NCBI GenBank assembly: GCA_025331445.1
Contig: JAIWNE010000036.1
Coordinates: 228,513-292,512 of the forward strand
Direction of reading: 5' to 3'
DNA length: 64,000 bases
Source: Blakeslea trispora
Lineage: Eukaryota; Mucoromycota; Mucoromycetes; Mucorales; Choanephoraceae
Below the pieces are notes generated by a model. That model saw only the letters and a list, made by a program, of their open reading frames with translations, was not told where the DNA came from and searched no databases. The position numbers and the translations under genes were made by a program. Shown here piece by piece: positions 33,972 through 44,827 of the stretch. How positions within the stretch are numbered: position 1 is the first letter of the stretch; each line of letters starts with the position of its first letter.

Positions 33972-34389
33972 AATGACTTGAATAGGATATTACTAACTGG
34001 TTAGTAGGAAAGCAACGAAGAGCGGATGAGACATAAAAGTAGGTTTAGGTAAGCTGAGTTGAGTGCTTGTATTCAGATCAAAGAAGTCAAATTCAATAGG
34101 TCTGACTGTATCTCAAAGTATTGAAATTGAAAATAGAAAAATATGACTTAAAAATAGAGGTGGGAATGATGGTTTAAAATATTATGAGGGAGTTGTAGTA
34201 TGCACAAGCACCACATTATTTAGGTAGCGAACCATAAGAGACAATAAGTTACAGAAATAAATGCAAATAGAATGATGCGAAATACAAGAATGCAATGATA
34301 GGTTATTATATCAAGTAAACTATAGACAACACAAAACAAAATTCCTTGTATATCAGACATAGGCTGCAATTGATTTGAAGGCTATGGTA

Positions 34390-34662
34390 CAGTGGGGTTA
34401 CAAAAAATAAGATAAAATTTCAATTTTCCTTCCAAAATCCAAATTACCATCATCATTGGTTTTGACCTACCGAGCACCATCAAATTACTACCAAATGTCT
34501 TGAAATGCTCAAATATCCATTAGAAATTGCCTGGATTTACTTTTGGACTTTTTATTGCTTTTAAAAGCATACACATAATTGAATGAGTAGTCAACTAATA
34601 TCTAGTTGGACCCACATTTGTAGGGAAGGAAAATTTTATCTTATTTTTTTGTAACCCCACTG
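34390..34662. mobile_element. MITE, CAGTGGGGTTAC family
   Basis: 273 bp bounded by long inverted repeats: CAGTGGGGTTACAAAAAATA and its near-complement at the right end, continuing through AAGATAAAATTT and a GGAAGG/CCTTCC word. TA flanks both ends (34388-34389, 34663-34664). No ORF. Structure suggests a Tc1/mariner-type non-autonomous element unrelated to the CAGTAGTCGCT family. Confidence 0.85.
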
Positions 34663-34664
34663 TA

Positions 34665-35075
34665 CAACCCTTTTGATGTTGACGAATTGTGGTCCGATGT
34701 ATGTCAAACTGGATCAGATGTCAATGTGATGATGATTGATTCGGTGTCGAGCACCAAAGTATTTATATAGTTTTAGTATATGTCTTATGAGGTCGAATTA
34801 GAGCCATACTTAATAGATGAGGCTGTTATTATTGCAAATACTGCATGACTTATTCAAAGAGAGGTTCTTTTTTGCTTCATTCAATGTCATATCTGACACA
34901 TTAAAAAGTAACCTCTTTTTTTTTCAATTAAATTACACAGATAAAAAAAATGAAAAACTTAGATGAAAATAAAATAAAATTGTTACAAGCATGAGTATAG
35001 ACAATAGATAAATAAACATGAATTCAGAAAAGAAAAGAAATCAGAAGGGAAATATTTGAAGGCAATTCTAATTTT
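34665..35075. other. Intergenic, 3' of glutamate dehydrogenase
   Basis: About 400 bp of AT-rich spacer; nothing recognised. Confidence 0.5.
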
Positions 35076-37081
35076 CTAATGCATAAATAGCATACCAGAG
35101 CCTTCATAGACAGCAGCAATCTTTTGGATGGCATTAATATATGCTGCAGATCTAAAATCGACTTGCTTGATTTCAGCTGTTTGTCTTGTTTCTTGACAAG
35201 CTTGAATCATTGTATCTTCAAGACCAGAGTAAACCAAATCAGCTTCCTCAGCACCATGAACAATAGCCTTTCGTTCAGCTTCAGTAAGAGCACGACCGGC
35301 GTTTTCCTCAACAAGAGCAACCACCTTAGAACGAGCGCGTTCATCCCATTTCTTATTCATGCGACCAAAGCGAACATGAGACAAGTTCTTGAGCCATTCA
35401 AAATAGGAGACAGTAACACCACCAGCGTTTAAGAGCAAATCAGGCACGACTATTTTGCCTGAGTTCTCAAGAATCTCATGAGCAGCAGGTGTAATAGGAC
35501 CATTTGCGCCTTCACCAATTACCTTGGCTTTGATGTTATGTACATTACGCAAGCCAATTTGACGTTCAAGAGCAGCAGGTACAAGGATGTCACATTCGGC
35601 TTCTAAGACCTTCGGAGAGTCGTCAAAAATTTGAGCTGTAGCAGAATATCCACGGAAAGTTTGGTTAGCACGATAATACTTGAATAACTCTTCTACGTCT
35701 AAACCGTTAGGATCATAAATAGCACAGTCTCTTTCGCCAATACCGACAATTTTGGCACTATTTTCCATAGAAAAAAATAAGTCTGTTGCATCTCCTACTT
35801 TGTAAACAAAAGCAACTTTACCCATTTTCTTCAAAAAACTTGGCAGCATGATAGCCAACGTTACCAAAGCCTTGGACAATGACGGTATTGTCAGACATTT
35901 TACCACTAATACCTGTTTTCTTCTGAACCTCGGGATAACTGATAAATTCACGAATACCATAAAACACACCTAGACCAGTAGCTTCTGTACGACCTCGAAC
36001 ACCACCCATGGACAATGGCTTACCTGTAACACAACCAGCTGCATTTACGTCGCCTACATTGAATTGTGCATAGGTATCCATAATCCATGCCATTTCTCTA
36101 GCACCTGTACCAACATCAGGAGCAGGTACATCAAGGCCTAAAGGATTGTATCTTTATGTCAATACAAAAGCTGTATATAGGTAATGCGTAGAAGCATCTT
36201 ACCAGGACCGATGAATTTCTTTTGACATAACTCCATAGTGTAACGACGGGTAATTCTCTCTAATTGTTCAACAGTATACTTCTTGGGATCAATCTTGATA
36301 CCGCCTTTGGCACCACCAACTAAAAAACAAACGGATTAGGCCACAGATTTTTTTGTTTTGATTACACATAGTAAACATTTTATTAACCTTACATGGTACA
36401 TCTACAACAGCACATTTGTAAGTCATCAAAGATGCCAAAGCTAACGTAAAAGAAAGATAGTTTTTTTTTTATCAGCAACAGAACTCTTTTTTTTTCTATA
36501 ATCCTATGTTTGTTTACCTTCAACTTCTTGTAAATCAACTTCTTCAGAGAAACGAATACCACCCTTTACGGGTAGACGATGACGCGAGTGTTGTGCACGA
36601 TAACCTAAGTAATTTTTTAAGTATACATCATTGTCATCTTTCATAAGACTAAACCTACCTTCAATAACTTCATATTTTCCATCTTCAATTTCGATAGGAA
36701 AAGTAACCCGTAGCACACTATCAACAGCACGAAGGTGAGCAAGTGTGTGTGGTTGTGCTTCACTTAACCCTGCAGCATGATCATAGTATTTTTCAACAGA
36801 CTGCAAGAAAGTGGGTTCATCGGGAAAGCAAGCGGCTTGGGTGGCTGCTAAAGAAAGAGGCAAAAATCAGCATGATGCTTGAGAGACATCCTCTACTCAT
36901 AGAGAGAAGAAGGAGGCGTACCTGTAGTCAAGGGTCTGGCAAGAGAGGGGAGAAGAATACGGTTGGTAGGAACTGATGTTAATGAACGAGCAGTGACTCT
37001 AAAACAATGAATTAGTATCCACATTGTATTACAAAATTTAGCTTTTATGCATTACGGTAAACGCTTCAAGAGGAATGCCAT
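35076..37081 (-). CDS. Mitochondrial glutamate dehydrogenase, GLUD1-type
   Basis: Oxidative deamination of glutamate to 2-oxoglutarate and ammonia in the matrix. Exons (5' to 3'): 37056-37081, 36922-36998, 36659-36847, 36518-36604, 36393-36440, 36203-36319, 35822-36137, 35076-35757; phases close to 513 aa. The first three exons encode a basic, acid-free presequence ([16 protein letters not shown] and on) then [21 protein letters not shown]. Seen: [17 protein letters not shown] (substrate site), [18 protein letters not shown] with the catalytic Lys, [23 protein letters not shown] (dinucleotide fold), [17 protein letters not shown]. This is the hexameric, animal/plant-like class rather than the fungal NADP (about 450 aa) or large NAD (about 1000 aa) types. 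Two short introns are retained in simple ORF reads and mimic frameshifts. Confidence 0.95.
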
Positions 37082-38143
37082 GGTGTAAAGAATATCTGAA
37101 GAAAAAAAGATAGAAAGAAAGACAAAGAAAAGCGCATTATTTATAGCGAAATCCAAAAAAGAAAGCTATTTCGGAGCAACATTTTTATCGTTGTTATCTT
37201 TGCTGAAAACACCGTTCATGAACTCTGAGACTTCTCATCAACAAATAAGCAAATGAAAGGGGAGAACATTACTCAACTGCTGAACAAAAAGCTTACATAG
37301 AAGCTTTCAGCTAAAGGGTATCGTTGATATACTTCAGTACTCTGTTCCTGTATTCGCATGATGCTAATTTATCAATCTTTTAACTTTCTAAAGCTCAGAA
37401 AAAATTGATCGGGCACTGAACTCGTGGGAAATTTCACTTTGGGTTTATATTTCTCCCACGGAATGAAATGTTCATTGATTTTGGGTTCTGTCTGCAACTA
37501 GACAAAATGCTCACACAATCAGAGAGACTAATTGAATCGCGTAGATTTAGTTAGATCCTCCTCTCCTAAAAAGAAATAAAGAAACAAGAAAAAGCATTCA
37601 TAGAGAAGCTTAGCTGTAACACCAAAAAGTGAAAAGAGGAAAACGATCAGACTGTACTGCCTAATAAAAAAATTAATTGTTCAGTTAAAATCGAGCCATT
37701 TTTTTAGTGTTGCACATATCTCAAGCAGTAATAAAACTAAGGTTCATACAGACAACAATTATGTTTGGAACCTTTTTTTTTGTTTAATTTCTGCATTATT
37801 ATGAGATGGGCCCTTCTTTCTTAGAAAAACAATTGATACAGTTTGCAGAGTAAAAACTGAATCTCGAGATAGAAATTATCTTGAAAACCATTAGATTCAT
37901 AGTTCACATATCTCAACAACTCAATCAAACAGGAGTCTAAGAACATTAAACTAAGCAAAGCATAGTTTGAAAAAGTTAAATGTCACTTTATTTTTTCAGA
38001 CCCAGATGTATGCAAGAAAAAATCTTTCCAATCGTTTTGAATAAAAAGACATGCATTGCATGTATCAAAGCACTAGGGTATTTTTTCTCTTTTCTTTTTT
38101 TTTTTTTGTATTTCATTGTAAATCTATCTTGTTTGTAACTTTG
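37082..38143. promoter_or_regulatory. Divergent intergenic region, glutamate dehydrogenase / m-AAA protease
   Basis: 1.06 kb between two divergent mitochondrial-protein genes and so carrying both promoters. T-rich tract just 5' of the protease ATG. No defined motif. Confidence 0.55.
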
Positions 38144-40418
38144 ATGTTATCTCGTTTTAGACTTGTCAATGCTGTTTATAGAAGAGCCGCCTCAAATAAG
38201 ACACGAATTCATGCAACTACTTTAATTAAGCAACCTAACCAGGCAAGGCGAGTCTACTCAACAGAAAATAAAAACAACAACCCTTTTCAAAAAGGATTTG
38301 AAGGGTTCTTTGGTAGATCATCCAAACAGTCAGAACAGGCGGCACCGAAAAAGGAGGATGGCCCTCACAACAAAAATACAGGTGATGGAGGAGGAGGTAA
38401 GCCTCCAGAGATGCCAAGTACCAATGTGCTTGTAGGTACCGCAGTAGGCACCTATGCTCTCTATCGATTGACAGCGCCACCAGAAAATGCCCGTGAACTG
38501 ACTTGGCAGGCATTCCGCAGCCAACTATTAGATAAGGGACTTGTCGATCGACTTGAAGTATTAAATCGAAGTCGAGTCCGAGTTCATCTCCGAAACGAAG
38601 CTAACTCGTTTGGCATACCACCTTATGCTGTTCTTTATTTTTCAATCGGGTCTGTGGATGCATTTGAACATAGTATGGATGAAGCACAAAAGGAATTAGG
38701 TATTCCTCCTAGTGAGCGCATCCCTGTGGCCTATCATGATGAAATTAGTTTTGCTCAAGCATTGCTTCATTTTGCACCTACTCTGTTGTTATTGGGAGTT
38801 TTGTTCTACATCACTAAAAGAGGATCTGCAGGTATGACAGGTGGTCAAGGTGGAGGGGGTATCTTTGGTATTGGTAAAAGCAAGGCCAAAATGTTCAATC
38901 AAGAAAACCAAGTCAAGGTCTCTTTCAAGGATGTGGCAGGTGCTGATGAAGCCAAGGTAGAAATCATGGAGTTTGTCAAGTTTCTCAAGAATCCCTCTAT
39001 CTATGAAAAATTAGGTGCTACTATTCCAAAGGGGGCTATTCTCTCAGGTCCTCCGGGCACAGGTAAAACATTATTGGCAAAGGCTACTGCAGGTGAGGCA
39101 GGGGTTCCCTTCTACAGTGTCTCTGGATCCGAGTTTGTTGAGATGTTTGTGGGTGTGGGCCCATCACGTGTACGTGACCTGTTTGCTACAGCAAAAAAGA
39201 ATGCCCCTTGTATCATTTTTGTGGATGAAATTGATGCCATCGGTAAAGCAAGAGGCAAAGGTGGACAGATGGGTGGCAATGATGAGCGAGAGAGTACGTT
39301 GAATCAACTGTTGGTAGAGATGGATGGGTTTGATTCCAACCAACATGTGGTCATCTTGGCAGGTACGAATCGTCCAGACGTACTGGACCCTGCTCTTTTA
39401 AGACCAGGTCGATTTGATCGCCATATCTCCATCGATCGACCGGATATTGGAGGACGTGCTCAGATTTTCGAAGTCCATCTGAAGCCTATTAAGACAACCA
39501 TGGACAAGCCTGTATTAGCTCGCAAACTAGCAGCATTGACACCTGGATTTGCGGGGGCTGATATTCATAATGTCTGTAACGAGGCTGCTCTTATTGCTGC
39601 GCGTCGCATGAAACCGGGCGTTGAAGAAGTTGATTTCGAAGATGCGATTGAACGAGTGATTGCTGGACTCGAAAAGAAGTCTCGGATCTTGTCACCCGAG
39701 GAAAAGAAGACAGTTGCCTATCATGAAGCAGGACATGCTGTGGCTGGTTGGTTCTTGGAATACGCTGATCCATTGCTCAAAGTGTCTGTCATTCCGAGAG
39801 GATCTGCTGCTCTGGGTTATGCTCAGTATTTACCTAAGGATCAATATCTTTACAGCAAAAAGCAGCTACTTGACCGCATGTGTATGACACTAGGTGGTCG
39901 CATCTCTGAAGAAATCTTTTTTGATACCATCACCACAGGTGCTCAGGACGATCTTCAGAAAGTGACCAAAATGGCTTATGCCCAAGTGACCAACTACGGT
40001 ATGAATGAAAAAGTAGGGCCTCTTTCGTTTAGTGATTCACAAAACGAGCATCAATTTCAAAAACCATTTTCTGAACAAACAGGTACATTGATTGATACTG
40101 AAGTCAGAAGTTTGGTGAATGAAGCCTATGTGCGTAGCACCAGTTTATTGAAAGAAAAGAAAGAGTCAATTGAGAAGGTAGCTCGATTGTTATTGGATAA
40201 AGAGGTTTTGACAAGAGAAGACATGGAGCAATTATTAGGCAAGCGACCTTTCACAGAACATACTGTTTATGATGAGTATGTAAGGAGGCCTAAGATAGAG
40301 GTAAACATAAGCTATAAGGGAATGAGATGGATACTAATGCATTCATTGATAGTCTGAAAGTGCTCCTCCTGACTTTAAATCTAATGAGACTAATCAAGAT
40401 ACTATACAATCACAATAA
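38144..40418 (+). CDS. AFG3: Mitochondrial m-AAA protease subunit (Yta10/Afg3/AFG3L2 family)
   Basis: ATP-dependent zinc metalloprotease of the inner membrane, active site facing the matrix; removes misfolded membrane proteins and matures some others. Exons 38144-40279 and 40353-40418 give 733 aa. The start at 38144 is chosen over upstream Met codons because it opens a typical presequence ([19 protein letters not shown]). Seen: a Gly-rich stretch, first membrane span near [15 protein letters not shown], an intermembrane domain, second span ([15 protein letters not shown]), Walker A GPPGTGKT at about 302-309, Walker [10 protein letters not shown], the second region of homology ([17 protein letters not shown]), and the zinc site HEAGH at 527-531. 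The short last exon encodes [15 protein letters not shown] to the stop. Confidence 0.96.
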
Positions 40419-40440
40419 AGAGATTTCCTCGAACAGGAAA

Positions 40441-40495
40441 AAAAAGAGAAAGAGAGAGAAAGAGAGAGAAAGAGAGAGAAAGAGAGAGAAAGAGA
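40441..40495. repeat. GAGAGAAA microsatellite
   Basis: About six tandem copies of an 8-base GA-rich unit (AGAGAAAG register) lie between the convergent 3' ends of the protease and FAR1-like genes. Confidence 0.9.
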
Positions 40496-40539
40496 AATGA
40501 GTGATATATAAGCTTATGCGACACATGCAATAGGCATAC

Positions 40540-41064
40540 TTATTGCTGCTGTTGCTTGTGATAAGCTTGCCTTAGATTGATAATGTCCTTTTTTATTAAA
40601 GTCTGAATACCCTCAGAGGTCAATTGGTTTACAATGGCTGTATTGGATAGACCAGCTACAATCAATCGAATGGCTTGTTCTTTTCGTTCTCCTGTTAATC
40701 GACGATGCTGAACATAGGATTTGATGTCTGTTGCCATTTCATGGTTGTGTTCCTTTTGTATCTGATAAACAATCCAATTCTGGTCAGCTGTAGGCTTCGC
40801 TCGGATCTCAAATGGACAAGCGATTTTCTGGCTTGGTCTATGCCGAACCAAATCGGGTTGTTTACGACTCGTTCGTTGCTGGCCTGAATGCTTACAGACC
40901 AATACCAACTGTCGCGGGCTGCTCCTTAAGGTAGAAACAGCAAACTTGTGCTGTTTAGCATAAACAATAGCTGCTTCTCGAATAGCACTTATACTATCAT
41001 AGACTTGATTTACTACTAGGTCATGTTGTACTGCATCTAGAGGATCGACGTTCTCTGAAGTCAT
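40540..41064 (-). CDS. FAR1-like DNA-binding domain protein
   Basis: A 174-aa single frame, mostly occupied by one domain of the FAR1 / WRKY-GCM1 zinc-finger type: SISAIREAAIVYAKQHKFAV, VCKHSG, CPFEIRAK, WIVYQIQKEHNHE, giving the C...C...H-N-H ligands. It is followed by RRLTGERKEQAIRLIVAGLSN, a helical segment usual after FAR1 domains, and a Gln run at the end. Such domains come from Mutator-like transposases, but there is no DDE core or SWIM finger here and the frame is intact, so this is either a domesticated regulator or a truncated transposon piece. It sits 190 bp from, and divergent to, TAF5. Confidence 0.75.
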   Translation of the reverse strand: MTSENVDPLDAVQHDLVVNQVYDSISAIREAAIVYAKQHKFAVSTLRSSPRQLVLVCKHSGQQRTSRKQPDLVRHRPSQKIACPFEIRAKPTADQNWIVYQIQKEHNHEMATDIKSYVQHRRLTGERKEQAIRLIVAGLSNTAIVNQLTSEGIQTLIKKDIINLRQAYHKQQQQ

Positions 41065-41201
41065 TGCCTATGAAAAAGAAAAAAGGAAAGAAAAAAAAAA
41101 TATCTGCCCTCAAACTATTGTAAGGGTGGCGTTCTTTAAAGCTCTCTCCTTCTCTCTGCTTTCTTGTTTTTTTTGTGCCTATTGTTTTTGCTTGTCATTT
41201 T

Positions 41202-41226
41202 TGTGTGTGTGTGTGTGTGTGTGTGT
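41202..41226 (+). repeat. (TG)n microsatellite in the TAF5 upstream region
   Basis: Twelve or so TG dinucleotides about 30 bp before the TAF5 start, inside the 190 bp divergent promoter shared with the FAR1-like gene. Confidence 0.95.
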
Positions 41227-41253
41227 AAATATATATTTATCATTGCGATTGAC

Positions 41254-42867
41254 ATGTCAACATCTTTTCATCAAAACGAAAGAGCCATGGACAATTCAAA
41301 TAGACCCAATAGCGATATGAACCAGATCCTTCAGACCTATTTCACCAAGAAAGGGTTTCGGCAGGATGAATACGCGTTGATACAGCAACAAGAACCATCA
41401 TCAGAACAAAACATGGTCTCACTCGAGCAACTTGCTGACAAACTAAAGCATACGCCACAAGAGAAGGTATCTTTACCAAAGCATATTCAGTCTATACAGA
41501 AAGATCCAGAACAGGCAGATGCAGAGACTATCATAGAATCCTATAGTCTCATTCATGAATGGCTACAAGGTGTACTTGATCTACATAAAGTAAGTCAACC
41601 TAAAAAGAAGGAAGAGCACCCGATTGACCCCATATATTCCTCAGCCTGAATTAAATGTCTTGCTCTATCCACTGTTTGTCTATACCTTCCTTGACTTGTT
41701 ATCAAAAGATTATGTGGACTATGGTCATGCATTCTTGCAGAAATTCAAGTTTGATCATATAAAAGATCATGCTGACCAAATCCAACAACTCAGTACAATT
41801 AACAGCATTCACGATAGTTCGATTCAGCACTATCTTGATCAGAAGTATGCTGTTCGAATACCATCTGTTCCTTTTGAACTTTTTATTCAATACATCAAAG
41901 CTAAGCGACTTTCGCATCTGATACGCATTGTCCATCAACACCTCAATATACACATCATCACAGGCAAATTGACACCAGCATCTGCAGGCGGATCAACCAC
42001 ACTCTATACCAAAGTAAAAAAAAAAACAAAATCTTATTATTATTATCGTTAAAATTGACATTCGATAGGATGTAGATATGCCACTTATCAAAGAAGAAGA
42101 AGAAGAACCCTTATTCGGCTAGTAAGTTATAATAATGACTTACATAGACATCATTCATTTACTCTTTCTCTCTCTCTCTTCTCTAGTCAGAGTACAGATA
42201 GTCAGACTGAAATAGAGTCATTGGCTGAACTAAGAAAGCGGGTGGCAATGGCAAGTGCTGCTTTACCCAGCGTCTGCATCTATACCTTCCATCATACACA
42301 CGATCAGTAAGTCGATAGCCTTTCTCTTCTTCCTCTGGTCAGCTTATAATGTTGTTCTCTCAACAGGTTGAATTGTATTACTATTTCAGATGATACGACT
42401 CTGGTGGCAGGTGGATTCTCTGAATCGTTTATCAAAGTATGGAGTCTAAAAGGCAAGAAATTACAAAGCAAGCAAGAGGCGGAACAAGGGTTGGAAGGAT
42501 CAGACTATAAGAAGTTAGTGAGTCATTCAGGGCCTGTTTATGGGATTAGTTTTAGTCATGACAATAAGTATCTGATATCCTGCTCGGAGGATCAAACAGG
42601 TAAGGTATCAATGTAGTTACAGTGTGTAATGATATTTATTTATTGGTTGCCCCTATACAATAGTGCGATTATGGTGTTTGGAGACATTTACTAATGTAGC
42701 AGTCTACAAGAGCCATAATTACCCTGTCTGGGATGTGGATTTTGGCCCCTTTGGATTCTATTTTGTTACTGCTTCTCACGATCGTACAGCTAGATTATGG
42801 AGTTGCGATCATATTAACCCACTACGTATCTTTGCAGGTCATTTATCGGATGTAAACGTAAGGAAGA

Positions 42868-42910
<43 letters not shown>

Positions 42911-43591
42911 GAAAAGAGAAATTGACACCACAAAAACGGGGGGGGGGGAATAGACTGTCAAGTTTCATCCCAATTCAAAATATGTAGTGACTGGATCAAG
43001 CGATAGAACAGCAAGATTATGGGATGTGCAGCGAGGCACTTGTGTTCGTGTGTTTACTGGACATACAGGAGCTGTTCATACAGTGGCAGTCTCCCCTAAT
43101 GGTCGATTGATGGCTTCAGCAGGAGAGGATCAATCTATCATCTTGTGGGATTTGGGAACAGGCAAAAGGCTAAAGACAATGACTGGACACACAGGATTTG
43201 TCTATACAGTCAGTTTTAACTCAAGCAGTACTGTACTTGTGTCGGGTAGTGCAGATGGAACAGTGCGAGCATGGGATGTGAACAAAGATACACCCTATGA
43301 TACAAGGCAGTCTGATCTTGACTCCAAACGTTCAAAGGTCAATCAAAAGCAGAAAGAAAAAAAGGAACTAGAGAAGGTGAAGTCAGTGATAGACACAAAA
43401 CGAAAAAAGACATTAGAAAGGTATAGCTACAGATGAATGTTGGATGTACACGAGAGCTTAATCTATTTTATGATAGTCCTGATCATTTATCTGTATTTCA
43501 CACTAAAAATACACCTATTTATACTGTACAATTTACTCAACGTAACTTGTGCCTCGCTGCAGGTGCTGCTTATACGTTTGATTTTACATGA
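41254..43591 (+). CDS. TAF5: TFIID subunit TAF5 (also a SAGA subunit in yeast)
   Basis: Scaffold subunit of TFIID for Pol II initiation. Exons: 41254-41589, 41645-42013, 42069-42121, 42187-42306, 42367-42599, 42664-42857, 42954-43420, 43477-43591; phases close to 628 aa. The N-terminal half carries the TAF5 NTD2 fold (PELNVLLYPLFVYTFLDLLSK, FKFDHIKDHADQIQQLSTI, RIPSVPFELFIQYI). The C-terminal half has six WD40 blades, e.g. HSGPVYGISFSHDNKYLISC, HNYPVWDVDFGPFGFYFVTA, VKFHPNSKYVVTGSSDRT, HTGAVHTVAVSPNGRLMASA, HTGFVYTVSFNSSSTVLVSG, each closing in LWD/LWC-like ends. A Lys-rich insert follows, then a last strand. No LisH block is obvious. It is convergent with the hydrolase gene, stops 71 bp apart. 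Confidence 0.95.
42870..42948 (+). repeat. T37 and G11 homopolymers inside a TAF5 intron
   Basis: Intron 42858-42953 contains a run of 37 T (42870-42906) and a run of 11 G (42938-42948), only 5 bases from the acceptor. Lengths of such runs are unreliable in assemblies. Confidence 0.9.
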
Positions 43592-43662
43592 TCATAATGC
43601 AGTTCATTTAAAATAATAATAATAACAATAACAAAACTTTGTTTTTACATTACAAAAAGTGT

Positions 43663-44700
43663 TTACAACTTGTTGGATTGAGCAGGATCAACCTTACCAA
43701 GGAAATCCTTCAAGAGTTGGTTGCATTCTTCAGGCTTTTCCCACAAAATCCAGTGACCGGAGCCAGTAACAAGGTGCTTTTCGAGATTGGGAATATATTT
43801 GTGCATTTCACTAGCCATAGAAGGAGGCAAGGCTTTATCTTGATCAGCCATGACCATCATGGAAGGCTTGTTGATGATAGGGTCCAAATCCTTACATTGG
43901 ACATAGTTGTTGTGAGTTTGTTTGTACCAATTAAGACCACCACGAGCACCACGCTTGGTATAAGTTGCAATGTAATAATCCATGACCTTCTCGGGAACCT
44001 TTTCGCTACGTGGCTTATCAGCACGACCTTCAACAAGACGTGTTGTCTTGGGATCAATCAAAGGTTCATCCATCTCAGCAACAGGGCGGAAGACGCGACG
44101 GAAAAACTTGCCAACATCTTGGTTCAATTCCTTTTCAGCTTCGGGGGTATTCAAGTAAAGTTGGTATTTGAAGTTGGGCAAGACTTGAACGATTTGTTCT
44201 AAAGTAACAGGTTCAGTAGCAGGCTTGGCATAAGGAGTACAGAAACTGGCAATAGCTCTGACGCGTTCAGGGTAGAATTGAGCAAAACGCCAGACAACAA
44301 ATCCTCCCCAATCATGACCAATCACAGTGACAGTAGGAAGCTCAAGGTGATCCAAGAGACCAACCAAATCCTTAGAGACAGTACCGAAACCATAGTTTGC
44401 AGGATCTTCGGGAGCATCTGTCTCACCAAAACCACGAAGGCTAGGAACAATCACACGATAACCGAGACCAACAAGGAAATCAATTTGCTCTCTCCAACCA
44501 ACCCAACTGAGCAAAAATAAAAGGCGTGTTTAGTCTGTATATGTATAGATGCAAGGTATAATAACTTACAGATCAGGCCAACCGTGAATTAACATAAGAG
44601 CTTTGCTTGAAGAAGAGTTCTCGTCAACATAGTGCATACGAATGCCGTTGACTTGAGTGTATTGATGATTATAGGTAGAAGGGTCGTATTTGTCCAACAT
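43663..44700 (-). CDS. Alpha/beta hydrolase, soluble epoxide hydrolase type
   Basis: Exons 44570-44700 and 43663-44506 give 324 aa. Seen: MHYVDENSS, the oxyanion motif HGWPDLW at about 39-45, the nucleophile elbow GHDWGG with Asp109 as nucleophile, an acid Asp within MVMADQDKALPP, and the catalytic His in GSGHWILWEKP. An Asp (not Ser) nucleophile places it with epoxide hydrolases and haloalkane/fluoroacetate dehalogenases; the W-P after HG and lid tyrosines (KYQLYLN) favour epoxide hydrolase. Likely role is detoxification or lipid epoxide turnover in the cytosol; no targeting signal. Substrate not predictable. Codon use is biased (GGT, AAG, ACC), suggesting good expression. Confidence 0.9.
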
Positions 44701-44827
44701 GATGAAACTTTAGGATAAAGAAGAAGAAAAGAAAAAAAAAATATAAGTTGAGTTCTATTTATTTTAAATGTTGCATTTTGATTCACTTTAGTCATACATG
44801 AAGAAAGGAAAAATGATTTAGCCTAGT

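Larger units (their letters stand above)
33153..34389. other. Gene-free flank of tRNA-Pro with relic repeats
   Basis: Purine-rich plus strand. It contains a MITE (33535-33602) and a possible retrotransposon relic (33738-33971). No functional gene seen. Confidence 0.5.

Noticed and set aside
29783..35075. Centromere candidate (AT-rich gene desert in a Mucorales-like genome)
   Set aside because: Only 5 kb, contains a tRNA gene and MITEs, no flanking centromere-type LINE array and no recognisable centromere motif.
35758..35821. Apparent frameshift in the glutamate dehydrogenase dinucleotide fold
   Set aside because: It is a 64-nt intron with GT-AG ends; splicing gives [14 protein letters not shown] in frame.
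38051..38143. N-terminal extension of the m-AAA protease from upstream Met codons
   Set aside because: The extension is a Phe-rich read of a T tract; the ATG at 38144 begins a canonical mitochondrial presequence.
40434..40500. CRISPR-like tandem array
   Set aside because: It is an 8-base GA microsatellite without spacers; no CRISPR array exists in the window.
43639..44202. 187-aa plus-strand ORF over the epoxide hydrolase
   Set aside because: Antisense shadow of a biased-codon gene; the minus frame has all catalytic motifs.
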